DNA from: Gnetum montanum
Lineage: Eukaryota > Streptophyta > Gnetopsida > Gnetales > Gnetaceae
Assembly (NCBI GenBank): GCA_015680685.1
Contig: MNCI01025282.1
Location: 336,349 to 365,987, forward strand
Length of the DNA: 29,639 nucleotides
Direction of reading: 5' to 3'
Translations under genes and position numbers: made by a program
The notes under the pieces: generated by a model
What the model saw: the letters and a program-made list of their open reading frames with translations, nothing else
Databases searched by the model: none
What the model was told of the DNA's origin: nothing
Shown here: one piece after another, positions 18,720 to 28,604 of the stretch
Layout: each line of letters starts with the position of its first letter
Numbering within the stretch: the stretch's first letter is position 1

Positions 18720-19217
18720 CAACTAGCCATTTCTAGCCATTGTATGAATTCCAACAGACATATGATGTTGACAAGGCTATAAAAGAAAGTGATACCTTTT
18801 TGGGAAAAGCAAGCATTATTCATGTGATCAAGCAATTATTATATACATCCTTTGAGAATTTTTGTACTTCATTTTTCTATCATTTGTTGAATTTTTTGTT
18901 TGTTTTGTTGAGATAAAAAGAAATGAATTAGAAGCTTAGTTCATTTTCTTCCTTGATCTTTATATCTCCTATTGTAAGCCCTAAGGGGTTGGATGTGCTT
19001 CTTAAGAGAAGAGATATTTTAAGCTTGTTGGAACCTTGATGGGTTGCATGTTTTTTTGAGAGGAAACACCCCTAGTAGAGCTCAAGACTTTGTAAAGGTT
19101 GTGGTGCCTTTGAAACCACATTTTTTAAAGAAACAAAGTCCAAAGTTGTACAAGGATTCTACCCTCTAAGTGTGGATGTACCCAAGTTTGGGAACCATGT
19201 GCATATATTGTGAAAAA

Positions 19218-20040
19218 ATTGGGTCTCATTGGATGGAACTTATTCAACAACCCTCATTTGAAGTTCTTGATCCTCCCACACATGTCCCCTCTCAATCCTC
19301 AATTGCTCACAATGAAGCTAAAGCTTAAGACAAGACACTTATAAGAGATTCTCTTAACCTCTCTCAAGTTCTCTTCCTTGCCTCTTACTTAATTCTTCTT
19401 GCAAAAGCTCTCTCTTGCTTAAGCTCTATCCTTGTATCATATCATAAAAGATCAACCTTATTTTCTAGCCTAGCCTTATCCTTAAGACTAACGTGCTTCC
19501 TCTAATTATCCTAATTAGCCTTCTCCTTAAGACTAACATGCTTCCTTTGATTATCCTAATTAGCCTTCTCCTTATACTCTTATTTATAGCTTCTTGGTGT
19601 GACCTTTCATCTTTCTTCCAATTGACCATTCAATTTGATATTTGTTAAAATCCATACAAGACACCTTGGAGAAACACGAGATGTCTTTCCTAGAATAGTT
19701 AGATCTTAGAGGAGATGTCTTCAAGTTGTGGGAGACTTCTTGAAGAAGACATCTTGAATGTTGGGAAGACATCTATATTGTAGAAGAGACATCTCTCTTG
19801 CTTGGGCCAAAAATAAAGATGCTTTTTTTGAGGTTTGAAACCTTCGAAAACCTCCAAAAAAGTTCTCATAGATCCCCAAACCCCTTGAACTCATCAAAAT
19901 GAGCCCAAAACACTTCCAAACATGCCAAAACACCCTAGAATCATTATCAACAAGGTCAACATAAGAAGACACACTCAACCAAGACTCACACATCCAAAAT
20001 ATATTAAGGATTACACAAGGGTTAAGTGATGTCCTCATCA
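19218..20040 (-). repeat. E4 3' LTR (minus strand), left end uncertain
   Basis: The right edge is TGATGAGGAC on the minus strand at 20040, directly preceded by a polypurine tract (20053-20041). TATA box TATAAATAA on the minus strand at 19588-19580. Five AGATGTCT/AGACATCT copies lie at 19679-19794, upstream of the TATA in this orientation. A 45-bp tandem repeat follows the TATA. The left end merges with the Copia-like segment at about 19218; no clear terminus or duplication is seen there. Confidence 0.6.
19471..19573. repeat. 45-bp tandem repeat in E4 LTR
   Basis: 19471-19515 and 19516-19560 are near-identical 45-mers (4 differences), followed by a partial third copy to 19573. They lie just downstream of the minus-strand TATA, so would be in the transcribed leader. 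Confidence 0.9.
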
Positions 20041-20053
20041 TTTCTTCCACCTT
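20041..20053 (-). promoter_or_regulatory. E4 polypurine tract
   Basis: Minus-strand AAGGTGGAAGAAA, an uninterrupted purine run apart from one T, directly abuts the LTR start at 20040. Confidence 0.65.
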
Positions 20054-20534
20054 AAAAATGTCATGCCTAATGACCTTTCAAAAGCTAGAAGGCATCATGC
20101 CCCCATGTTTCAAGGCCATCACACTTAGCACAATAATCAAGACTCAATGCATCAAAAACATGAGAATGAGTATCAATTGAGGTTTTGGTTTTCAGCTTCC
20201 CTTACTCATAGAGGATTGTCTTGATGTTCCATCATGCTTTCTTCATTTGAGCATTTCCTTGAAATTCTTCCCTTTCATCCCCATGATAACTCAAACTTGT
20301 AACAAATGAAGAATAAGAAAAAAGTAAAATGATTAGGATTCCTTCATCAAACATCCTTTCTTCCCTTCTTTTTCTTCTTCTTTAGCTTCTTCTTCTTGGT
20401 ATTTGAAAAAGTACCACTTAGCTTTGTTTCACCATTAGCACCATAACAACTTAGATTGCCTTCATGCTATACATCCATTTCATAGCCAAGATAATCAAGT
20501 TCTTCAACACATTTGACAATTTCATCATTACCAT
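20054..20534 (-). mobile_element. E4 internal region, 3' end, cut by E3
   Basis: Minus-strand sequence leading into the E4 polypurine tract. It contains the coding tail at 20532-20347 and about 290 bp of non-coding sequence. At 20535 the E3 LTR begins, so the rest of E4 should lie beyond E3, outside this window. Confidence 0.6.
20347..20532 (-). pseudogene. E4 coding tail with Lys-rich C-terminus
   Basis: A minus-strand frame of 61 codons plus a TGA at 20349-20347: NDEIVKCVEELDYLGYEMD, a TAG, then NLSCYGANGETKLSGTFS and a run of about 12 Lys in 16 residues before the stop. It is the C-terminus of a retrotransposon-encoded protein truncated at its 5' side by E3. I cannot assign the family; a strongly basic tail would suit nucleic-acid binding. 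Confidence 0.4.
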
Positions 20535-21453
20535 TGATGAACAGTGGAGTAATCCAACATCCAACTCTACAAGTCATGAGTGTTCACACATGACCAAATC
20601 ATAATCTGTGGATGACCAATGTTATTATGTTAGTAATTGAGTTGAAGTTTCAAAGTGTTGGCCTCCCACTTTAAGTTAGTGAAAGCTAAGCATATGTTTT
20701 AACTTACATTGAGGCATATGATAAATGATGTTTTTAAGCCCAATTTACCCCTAGCGATAAATATAATTGAGAGTAAAATTGGTTCTAAGTCTAAGTAAAT
20801 TAATTCTAAGTCTAAGTAATTGCAAGTAATTAAATCTACTCTAGCTTAAGGTGATGAGTATCTGGTCTTGATTTTCTGTACACACCTTGGACTTCATGTA
20901 ACTATTAATGGGCTACCAAGCATTATGTTACTAGGTGTACCAAATAATAACACTACTAGGCTTACCAAATGATTATACTTAGGTTCTTGAAATCAATCAT
21001 ACTCATTCCACTTATTATTAACAAGTAAATATAAAGTACTTTGGAAAATAAAGTGTTATGCTAATAAAGTAGTAAACATTATGCTAAGTAAAATAGTAAA
21101 CTAGGAGAATGTTTCAATGGTGGGAATAGTCCAATCTTTATTTTCATTCATAATTTGTGTCCAAGTACAAACTACTTGAACAAATATTTCGTTTACTATG
21201 TCACACCACACTACGAGCATTCATACTTCTAATTGCCAAGTCTAAATTTGAGAAATAAAACTACAAGAGTCTAGTTACTATGGGAATGAAAATTTTTTAG
21301 ATTGTGTGTCCAAGTGTCATATTTATAGGGTTTCACACATCCCAATACATCATATCAATGATGACTTCTCAAGGAAATTGACATCGGATCAATACATCAT
21401 TGATACAACATCATTGCTACAATGTTGTTTTAACCAAATATTTGACTTCATCA
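20535..21453 (-). repeat. E3 3' LTR
   Basis: 919 bp, plus reading starts TGATGAAC and ends CTTCATCA. It aligns along its length with 27854-28604. TATA box on the minus strand at 21327-21320. The U3 start (21340-21415) carries repeated CATCATTGAT/ATCAATGATG motifs. The left flank ends CCAT, so ACCAT is the expected target duplication. Confidence 0.9.
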
Positions 21454-21466
21454 TACCCCCATGACT
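21454..21466 (-). promoter_or_regulatory. E3 polypurine tract
   Basis: Minus-strand AGTCATGGGGGTA, identical to E1 11519-11531, directly before the LTR start. The preceding AAGGACAAGTTT also matches E1 AAGGACGAGTTT. Confidence 0.85.
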
Positions 21467-21652
21467 AACTAGAAACTTGTCCTTGAGTTAGAAAAAAATG
21501 AGGATAGAGTTCCTTACAAAATTTAAAGGTATATTTAACTGTACATGACTAACTACTATTTACATCACTCTGAATGATGCAATGGTGGTTGTAAAAAACT
21601 AACATAGATGTATGACAAAACAAAAATAAAAATGGAATTGGCTCGATGTAGA

Positions 21653-24366
21653 TTAAGTTCTAGGCAGTGGTGGCTATTCCATCGGCTACTTACCTTTGTC
21701 ATCAAGCTTCTTGAATTGATATTTGTTTAGTAGCACCCGAGGCTTTTCATCCTTCATTCTAGGGTTATGTACCATCCATCCCTATTGTGCAATGTGTGAC
21801 AAGGCTGGTACATTCCATGGACATGGTAGCTATAGGAACATTTGATTAGCTTTGACATACCACGCCAAAAACTACTTTCTTTCTTCTTCAAATGCTCTAG
21901 CCAATTTTTGCAATTCTTTGTAATCTGACATTCTTCTAGTAAGGTTAGTCGCTACATCTTTTTGGCCCTAATAGTTGACATTAATGACTTCTAGTTTTGA
22001 GTTTGCTACATGCAACTTTTTCCAGGCATCCTTCCTATCATCAAACTCTTTCTCGTATAGAGCATATTGAAGGTTTGCTAACTTGATGTATTCTATGAGG
22101 TCCTCAATTTGCAGGTCTTTATTTTTCATCTCAGCTTGGTGAACATGAGCTAGGCTATCTAGGATTGGCTGCTAGTTTGGATTCTATGCTAAAATTGAGC
22201 TGATCTTGGCTTTAGCCATCTAGATTTATTTTTCATTTATTTGCTTATGCATGCCCACCTGATCACAAAAATACTCCTTGAGCATCTCATGCTTCTTGGC
22301 TTCATTTTTCCACATGCTTATCTCAATTGCAGACTTTTCATGGATAGTGTGAACTTATTCCATTGATAATGTCCTATTCTCCCTAGCCAATTTGATGTCT
22401 TGGTTGACCCATACTACTTGCTCTCAAAGTTGTTGAATGATTTCCTCAAGAATGTTCTTTTCTTTCTCTACGTTGATCAACCAAGCATTATCTGCAGTTA
22501 ACTATTTGTTCTCTTCTTGTAGGGTAGTGAGTGCCTTGACATGTGAATAAGTTTGCACTTCAGCTATTGAGGCATCACACACTGCCTTCCCTTGCTCACA
22601 TTTCATCCTCATGTTATGTTCAATGAGGTGATTCATGTGGTCTATTCGAAACTGCTTAAGTTGATCAGGTGCAATATATTATGTTAAATCTTTCTTTTCT
22701 GTGTGCAAGGCAATGAGATCTTCTTGTAATCTGTGGACTTTATTCTCAACGTGCTTCACCCTAATTTCTACCATGATCAACTTTCCTTTGGTATCTATTA
22801 AATTAGACTAAACTATAGTGATATCACTTGGGATATCAAAGAGATTTTTCATAACTTGCCTGGTCTGTAGCAATCTTTCAAGCACATCTTAATGATTAAC
22901 ACAAATCATCGAGGAATTGACAAGCATTTAAGCATCTCTTGCTCTTGAAGAATTAGTTGGTGGCACCACAAGAACATTAAAGGATTCCTTTATGTAATCG
23001 GTGATCACTTCTGTAGCTCCCACTACATTTTGATTCTGCATCACCACTATTTTGGCTTCTTCTCTTATTTTCTAGCCTCACTTGGAATGATGCAACCTTC
23101 TCAAAAATCTGTTGTGATCAATCCCCTCCTCCTGATTGTAATGAGATTTTCCCACTAGTAGGGTCAGTTGAGATACTGGGCTTGACTGCATAACCTTGTA
23201 TAAATTGGCCCCCTCATGTGTTCCCTAGTTGATAGTCTCTACGATTTGCTACAAATGACTCATTGATGGCCTATAATCTTGCAGTGGTAATAGTGAAACT
23301 TGATATTATTGTTACTACTAATTAATTGACTATTGAATATTGGGTCCTTTTTGCTACTATTTTCCATTGGCTTGAATGGTGTTAGTAAGAGTTGAGCCCA
23401 TTACTCCCTCAGTGCATGCTTGTTTCTCCAACTGATCTTTCTTCTGTGACATGGGTTTTGACATTTCAGCATATGATGCATTTTGAGCCTTTCTCAAAAC
23501 ATCATTTGTGTAATCCACAATCCCTACCTACTTACACAACTTCTTGATTAAGTAGGGAAATAATAGTGTAGGCTACCCTACCTTCTTCTTTTCAACTATC
23601 TTTGTATTTCGAGGAAGTATAGATGGGCAATGTTTGCATTGAATTTTCCCATCAAAATGATGCTTCCTTTAGCTCCATAAGTAGATATTTTATTAAGTCC
23701 TTTAGTTGGGAATAGATGGGAGGAACTAATCTTGAAATAGATTTTCTCTTCTACAGTCAGCTCACTGTATTCCTTATCTTATTTGCCATAGGCTCTGTGT
23801 AGCCATAGTCTCTTCATATCAATGTCAAACCTTGTTGATATCTATGTAACATTTGCACCTTCATTTAGCAAATTGAGGACTTTGGCTATTATCACCATTG
23901 AGTATGACACAGAAATTCCCTTGATCTTCATTTTAGCATTAGCTTATTTATTTTTCCAAAATTGGAAGGTTTCTTCTAAGTACCAATCTTCACTTATTGT
24001 CAAAGTGGGACACAAGGGAGATGATTGGAGTTGAGTCTTAATAGCATCTGGGGAAAACTTCATGAATGGGCCAAACTTAAGTTCCATAATAACTATGTAC
24101 ATGATAGACTTCTCTTGACTGACCTGGAGGCATTTAGGAAACAATGTGAGGTGTTGTCCTTGTTCTGGCACTTGCAGTGCCTTAGCCTCTGGTTGGGTAG
24201 ATTGCTTGGTAGTAGGTGTTTGTTGATGAATGCTAAAGGATTGAGCTTCCTACTCCACTTGGTTTGCTAGTTGAGTTTGTTCTCTAGTGCGTCCTCTCCC
24301 TTGACTTCTTAGTCTTTTAATTCCTCATTGTGAGGGTCCTCGTTCCAGTATTCTTTTTGGTGACAT
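21653..24366 (-). pseudogene. E3 accessory gene: plant-transposon-protein-like domain plus long coiled coil
   Basis: The minus strand carries a ~905-codon relic from ATG 24366 to TAA 21655-21653. Reading is coherent in one frame to about 23590, then in a second frame to the end, implying a single net frameshift; about twenty stops interrupt it. Parts: residues ~1-65 polar (RGRGRTREQTQ); ~65-300 globular, with KFGPFMKFSPDAIKTQL, EDWYLEETFQFWKN, MKIKGISVSYSMVI, GSIILMGKFNANIAHL and LLFPYLIKKLCK, which recalls the putative plant transposon protein domain carried by some plant LTR elements; a Gln/Asn-rich linker; then ~500-850 heptad-like coiled coil (LIMVEIRVKHVENKVHRLQE, EKEKNILEEIIQQL, MKNKDLQIEDLIEYIKLANL). 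It lies in the element's sense strand between the lost pol and the 3' LTR. Domain naming is from memory of motif shape and uncertain. Confidence 0.6.
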
Positions 24367-26280
24367 TTGTAATCAATAAGCGAATAAGATCATTGAAGTG
24401 TTCATATCATCTTTGGATAAGTTTTTACCTTACTCATTCCCCTTTTGTTAGATCAAGTATTTATTAGATTATGATCATAGAGTTAGAGAAAATTTCCAAA
24501 AGAAACCCTTTGAATGTTATGTCTTTAGTTTTCATAACCTCTCACTTATTATCTCTTTGGCTCATAGTACCTTAGGATTAATTACAATAGTTTATTAGGA
24601 GAATATATTGAATTATTTGGCTTGTATTTATTAATCTCATGATAATATCCTTTATGCTCTATCTTACTTACCCTTAAAATATCTTCTAGATTTAGGTGAT
24701 TTTTCAAAAATTTGGCTTAGATTTTCTTTGATATCACCACCCTTCCCATGACTAAAATGAGCACTTTGGGATCAAATAGAATAAAAAATCATGAAAATTA
24801 GAGTTTTAGGGCATAAGTTATGGCTCAAGGAAGTTGATGTATTAGAGCTTAAGAGAAAAAAATAGCAAAAATTCCTTGGATGCAAATGAGGCTATTTGAA
24901 AAATCGACTAAGTCCCCATAGATATATATAGTATTTTTGTGGTGCGACATCATTGATACAACATTGAATCAATGATGTATAAGGGGTTAATACATCATAT
25001 CAACGACGTCACCGTAAAAAATTGCAATTTTTATGAGTATTCTTTGATGAAAAAATGAGTCAAACTAAATGGTAGGAAGACAATAATCATTCTTAAAGGG
25101 TCTTAAAATACCTAGGATGCTCAAAACTTAGAAATTGTATGTTTAAAGTTTATGTAGAAGGAATTTCAGGCTATGAAAGCTTATTAAGTGTTTATAAGAT
25201 GGTTGAGATGGGTAATGAATTCTTGGTGCTTGAACGGACTAATTGGGTTGTTAAGGAAAGTATGTATTAACATTTTTGCTTTCTAGAAGGAACAAGATGA
25301 TGTGGAATTACTTGTCAAATATGAAATACAAAAATTATACAAGTGGGTCCTCACAAAAGTAGGCTCTAGACCTTAATGCACTTGTATAACCACCCCTTAA
25401 AGTGTCTTTATTCACTCAAGGAGTTGAATGTAGCACATACTTGTTTAGCAAGACACACATGCTATTATCACTATGTTGGGAAAATGATGCTATGCTACAC
25501 AAAACCATAAGTTATGATTAATTGTACTATGAGATGAGATGGACTTAGAAAGGATTGCAAAAATCAAGATGTGAGGTGTCTTACCATAGGCATAATGAAT
25601 CCTTATATGTTATTAATGGTTAAAGTAATCATTAGCCTTTCAATCCAATATTCAAACCAAGTCCAAACCACTATCTAGTGACATTGCATTGTTTCACCTC
25701 TTAGATTCTCAACAATAAGACTATTACTATTGCAAGGAGTGTTATCACTTGGTGTTTTGTCTAAGGAAGAAGTTTATTGATTGCACTTATTATTTATTTT
25801 TAGATTTTTGAGAAGCTACCTACCTTTAGGCATGGGCAACATGTCTTTCCAATGGAACCCTTAGAAATATTTTGTGCATGATTTTGTTGTTGACCTTACA
25901 AGAGAACTACCTTCAGGCATGGGTAACATGTCTTTGTAGTGACATGGTAAGGCAACACTTATTATAATCGTATGTCTATTTTTTGTTAGATCTACAAGGA
26001 TATTATTACAGCCTTAGAACCATGATAGAACATATAGAAGTGATCCAAGAGATTCCATAAATCCCCTTGATGCCACACCCTTCACATTCCCACTTAGTTC
26101 TTCACTTTTTTGTCTAAGCATAATGATCACGGGTTTATTCTTAGTTTTATTATGGGAAGAATATCATTATGGCCATGGTAAGGAGCTCTTATTATTGGAA
26201 TGAGTGGATGGCTGTTGTAGTCTCACTATACAAATAATTAGTCCCTTATGACTTGATAACATAGAAGAATTCTCACCTTA
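24367..26280 (-). other. E3 internal non-coding sequence
   Basis: AT-rich, stops in all frames. Includes an 11-bp inverted repeat at 24947-24978 related to the E3 U3 start and an imperfect 29-bp direct repeat (25820-25848 and 25908-25936, two differences). No pol motifs found. Confidence 0.5.
24947..24978. repeat. 11-bp perfect inverted repeat
   Basis: ACATCATTGAT (24947-24957) and ATCAATGATGT (24968-24978) with a 10-bp loop. The nearby AATACATCATATCAACGACG matches the E3 LTR start region (21343-21365), suggesting a copied LTR fragment. Confidence 0.75.
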
Positions 26281-26620
26281 TTGGACTACATCTTGCGTTA
26301 TTTGATGTGTTTTATTGTAAAATTAATAGAAGTGTGTACAAGTAAAATGAGAACAAAACATGAAAATCATGAAAAAGTAGAAAAGGTGTCAAAAATTCGA
26401 ATAATAAAAAGAATGAAAAATTGTCAAAGAATTAGAAAATATCAAAGAATAGTAAAATTTTAAGAAATGGAAAAGTATAAAAGAATGAAAAGATATCAAA
26501 GAATATGAAATTTGTAAGAAATGTGAAAAAGTATTAAGAAAAGAAAAAGGCATAAGAAAAAGTAAAAAACAAAAAAGGTTAAAAAGCTCTTATTAACTCT
26601 TAAATTAAGTTAAGGCATCT
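26281..26620. repeat. A-rich low-complexity tract
   Basis: About 300 bp of A/G-rich sequence on the plus strand with irregular repeats of AAAGAAT and AAAAGTAT-type units. The 60-codon Lys-rich frame here is a by-product of composition, not a gene. Its minus-strand reading is a pyrimidine-rich tract within E3. Confidence 0.8.
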
Positions 26621-26631
26621 CCCCCATGACT
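26621..26631 (-). other. E3 post-pol junction with polypurine-like motif
   Basis: Minus-strand AGTCATGGGGG followed by AGATGCC parallels E1 at about 9526-9545 (AATCATGGGAGAGATGGCC), just at the end of pol. This marks where the E3 pol region would have ended and places the internal deletion to its right. Confidence 0.45.
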
Positions 26632-27159
26632 GAACTCATGGACGAGTGTTCAAAAAATAGACCCTAGATTCTGTGGATCATACACTCTAGGTTTTTACTT
26701 ACCATCTCTAGTGACTTAATTTTTTAGTTATGGCCCCAAGTAATCTTGATGGTAATTGAATTTTGATCATCTAAGTCCTTATTTCCATGTCCATTGGTGT
26801 ATGATTATGGTTAAATATTTTTGTTTGTAACTTCTCAATTAGGATCATTTTCTAAGAAGGGAAGTTAATAAGTGGGTCATATGCTTCCATGCATGTTTTA
26901 AATGATTTTAGGTTTTCAATTTTTGATCATTGGGTGTCTTTTGGTTTAGTGACCCATGCTTCTATTTGTCAACATAGTTGTTTTTCATATCTATTGCGGG
27001 TTGGTATACGAATCGTGTTGTCATTTTAAAGTGTCAGTCCACAACTGCACCCTTCTTTATCATTAGCAATGCATGGAATCTGTTGGGTATGTATGGCTCC
27101 ATGTGTATCTTCCTTAGAAAGAGTTCATGCCTTTATCATGTTTGATACTGTCTTAATTA

Positions 27160-27660
27160 GCATGACAGTTCTAAGTTCATGAACTAATTTTTGGAGAAGC
27201 ACAATGGTTGTCAGAGGATCTATCATAGGAGAAACCTATTTTGATGAAGTCCTATGTCTACTAGCTCTTTCTGGACTTGTCCTAAAGAAAGGACGTTTCT
27301 TAGATTTTCCTTTAGAATTGTTGGTATGATTTTTTCTTTGTACATTCACTACCTAGCATGTCTTTGATGACGTTGTAATGGTAGTTCCCCTTGCATAGTG
27401 AGGGGTGGCACTGGTGACAAAGAATTGGAAGGGGGATTTGATGGGCTATCTACTGGTGAATGTGCATAAGGACTATGATGCATCCTTAGAGTATAATTTT
27501 TTCTTTGTACATTCACTACCCTTACAGCATGTCTTTGATGAGGTTGTGATGGTAGTTCCCCTTGCATAGTAAAGTCTAGATAGTAAGGATCGATGTGAGT
27601 GTATGTGATTTTGGTTTACAGGGCATCCCCTAGTCTTCTTCATCACTGTTTTTATCATTG
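27160..27660 (-). pseudogene. E3 gag-to-protease linker remnant
   Basis: Minus-strand frames carry motifs of the E1/E2 linker: SPVDSPSNPPSNSLSPVPPL and MQGELP (27567-27349), then KKRPFFRTSP (about 27300). A 167-bp offset duplication repeats the MQGELP..HQRHA..VVNVQRKN segment (left copy 27330-27398, right copy 27497-27568). The gag core that should precede it is gone, as only about 180 bp separate this from the primer site; protease and RT do not follow. Confidence 0.65.
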
Positions 27661-27834
27661 TCTCTTTTTAGCTCTTTGGTAGCTAGTGATTTGTCTTTAA
27701 GTGAAGCTATGTTGAAATTGTAATGCTTGTTAAGTGTGTGTGTTTCCAAGTTTATTTAAGGATTATAAGTTTTAACTTTGAATTCCTGATACAAAAAACT
27801 TTGTAAAAATCAATTACTTAGCACAAATTGACTA

Positions 27835-27852
27835 TCCCCAACAATGGCACCA
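27835..27852 (-). promoter_or_regulatory. E3 primer-binding site (tRNA-Asp)
   Basis: Minus-strand TGGTGCCATTGTTGGGGA, one base from the LTR, differs from the tRNA-Asp complement at four positions, all transitions of the C-to-T/G-to-A kind. Confidence 0.85.
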
Positions 27853-27853
27853 A

Positions 27854-28604
27854 TGATGAACGATGGAGAAATCCAACACCCAACCATACAAGTCACGAGT
27901 GTTTAGGCATGACTGGATCATAATTTGTGGATGGCCAATGCTATTGTGCTAGTAATTGAGTTGAAGTTCAAGACCATTGTCTTCCCACTTTGAGTTAGTG
28001 AAAGCTAAGCATATGGTTTAACTCGTAGTGAGGTATATGATAAATGATTTTGTTAAGCCCATTTTAATCCTAGCAAGAAACATAATTAAGAGTGAAAATG
28101 GTTCTAAGTTTAAGTAATTGCAAGTAAGTAAATCTACTCTAACCTAAAGTGATGAGTATTTGGTCTTGATTTTTCGTACACATCTTGGACTTTGTGTAAC
28201 TATTACTGGGCTATCAAGTGTTATGCTACTAGGCATACCAAGAAATAACACTATTGGGCTTACTAAATGATTACACTTAAGTGCTCAAAATTAGTTGTAC
28301 TCATTTTGCTTACTATCGACAAGTAAAAGTAAAGTACTTTGGACAATAAAGTGTTATGTTAATAAGGTAGTAAACATTATGCTAAGTGAAACAATAAACT
28401 AGGAGAATGCTACAATGGTGGGAAATAGCTCAATCTTTATTTACATCCATAATTCGTGTCCAAGTATAAACTACTCAAACAAAGATTCTGTTCACTTTGT
28501 CACACCACACTGCAGGCATTCACACTTTTAATTGCTAATTCTAAATTTGAGAAATGAAATTGTAGGAGTCTAGTTGCTATGGGAATGAAATATTTTTGGA
28601 TCGT
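27854..28604 (-). repeat. E3 5' LTR, truncated by E5
   Basis: Aligns with the E3 3' LTR from its U5 end (TGATGAACGATGG in plus reading) up to about 21310 of that copy. At 28605 a foreign TGATGAAGC sequence starts, which is the E5 LTR. The missing ~140 bp of U3, including the TATA box, should lie beyond E5. Confidence 0.88.

Larger units (their letters stand above)
18400..19217 (+). repeat. Plus-strand LTR-like segment (Copia-like), boundaries uncertain
   Basis: The right half has the layout of a plant Copia-type LTR read on the plus strand: TATAAAAG at 18778-18785, then at 18970-19200 CCCTAAGGGGTTGG, CTTCTTAAGAGAAGAG, CTACCCTCTAAGTGTGGATG and GTACCCAAGTTTGGGAACCA, phrases typical of R/U5 in such LTRs. 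No primer site (such as the tRNA-Met complement TGGTATCAGAGC) follows, so it may be a solo or truncated LTR. U3 holds the 40-bp tandem repeat and the AGATGTCT cluster. Left end not determined. Confidence 0.5.
20535..28604 (-). mobile_element. E3: non-autonomous Ty3/gypsy-type element with accessory gene
   Basis: Minus-strand element: 5' LTR 28604-27854 (its outer end displaced by E5), primer site 27852-27835, gag-linker scraps 27660-27160, a post-pol junction near 26621, long non-coding sequence, accessory gene 24366-21653, polypurine tract 21466-21454, 3' LTR 21453-20535. The gag core, protease, RT, RNase H and integrase are all missing. Linker motifs (PFFRT, MQGELP) and the identical 13-base polypurine tract tie it to the E1/E2 lineage. 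It would need proteins from relatives to move. Confidence 0.8.

Noticed and set aside
18431-18720. Regularly spaced repeats considered as a CRISPR-like array
   Set aside because: The repeat units are directly adjacent without unique spacers, the genome is plant-like, and the context is an LTR U3.
26281-26463. 60-codon Lys-rich plus-strand frame
   Set aside because: By-product of A-rich low-complexity sequence; antisense to E3 and with no recognisable domain.
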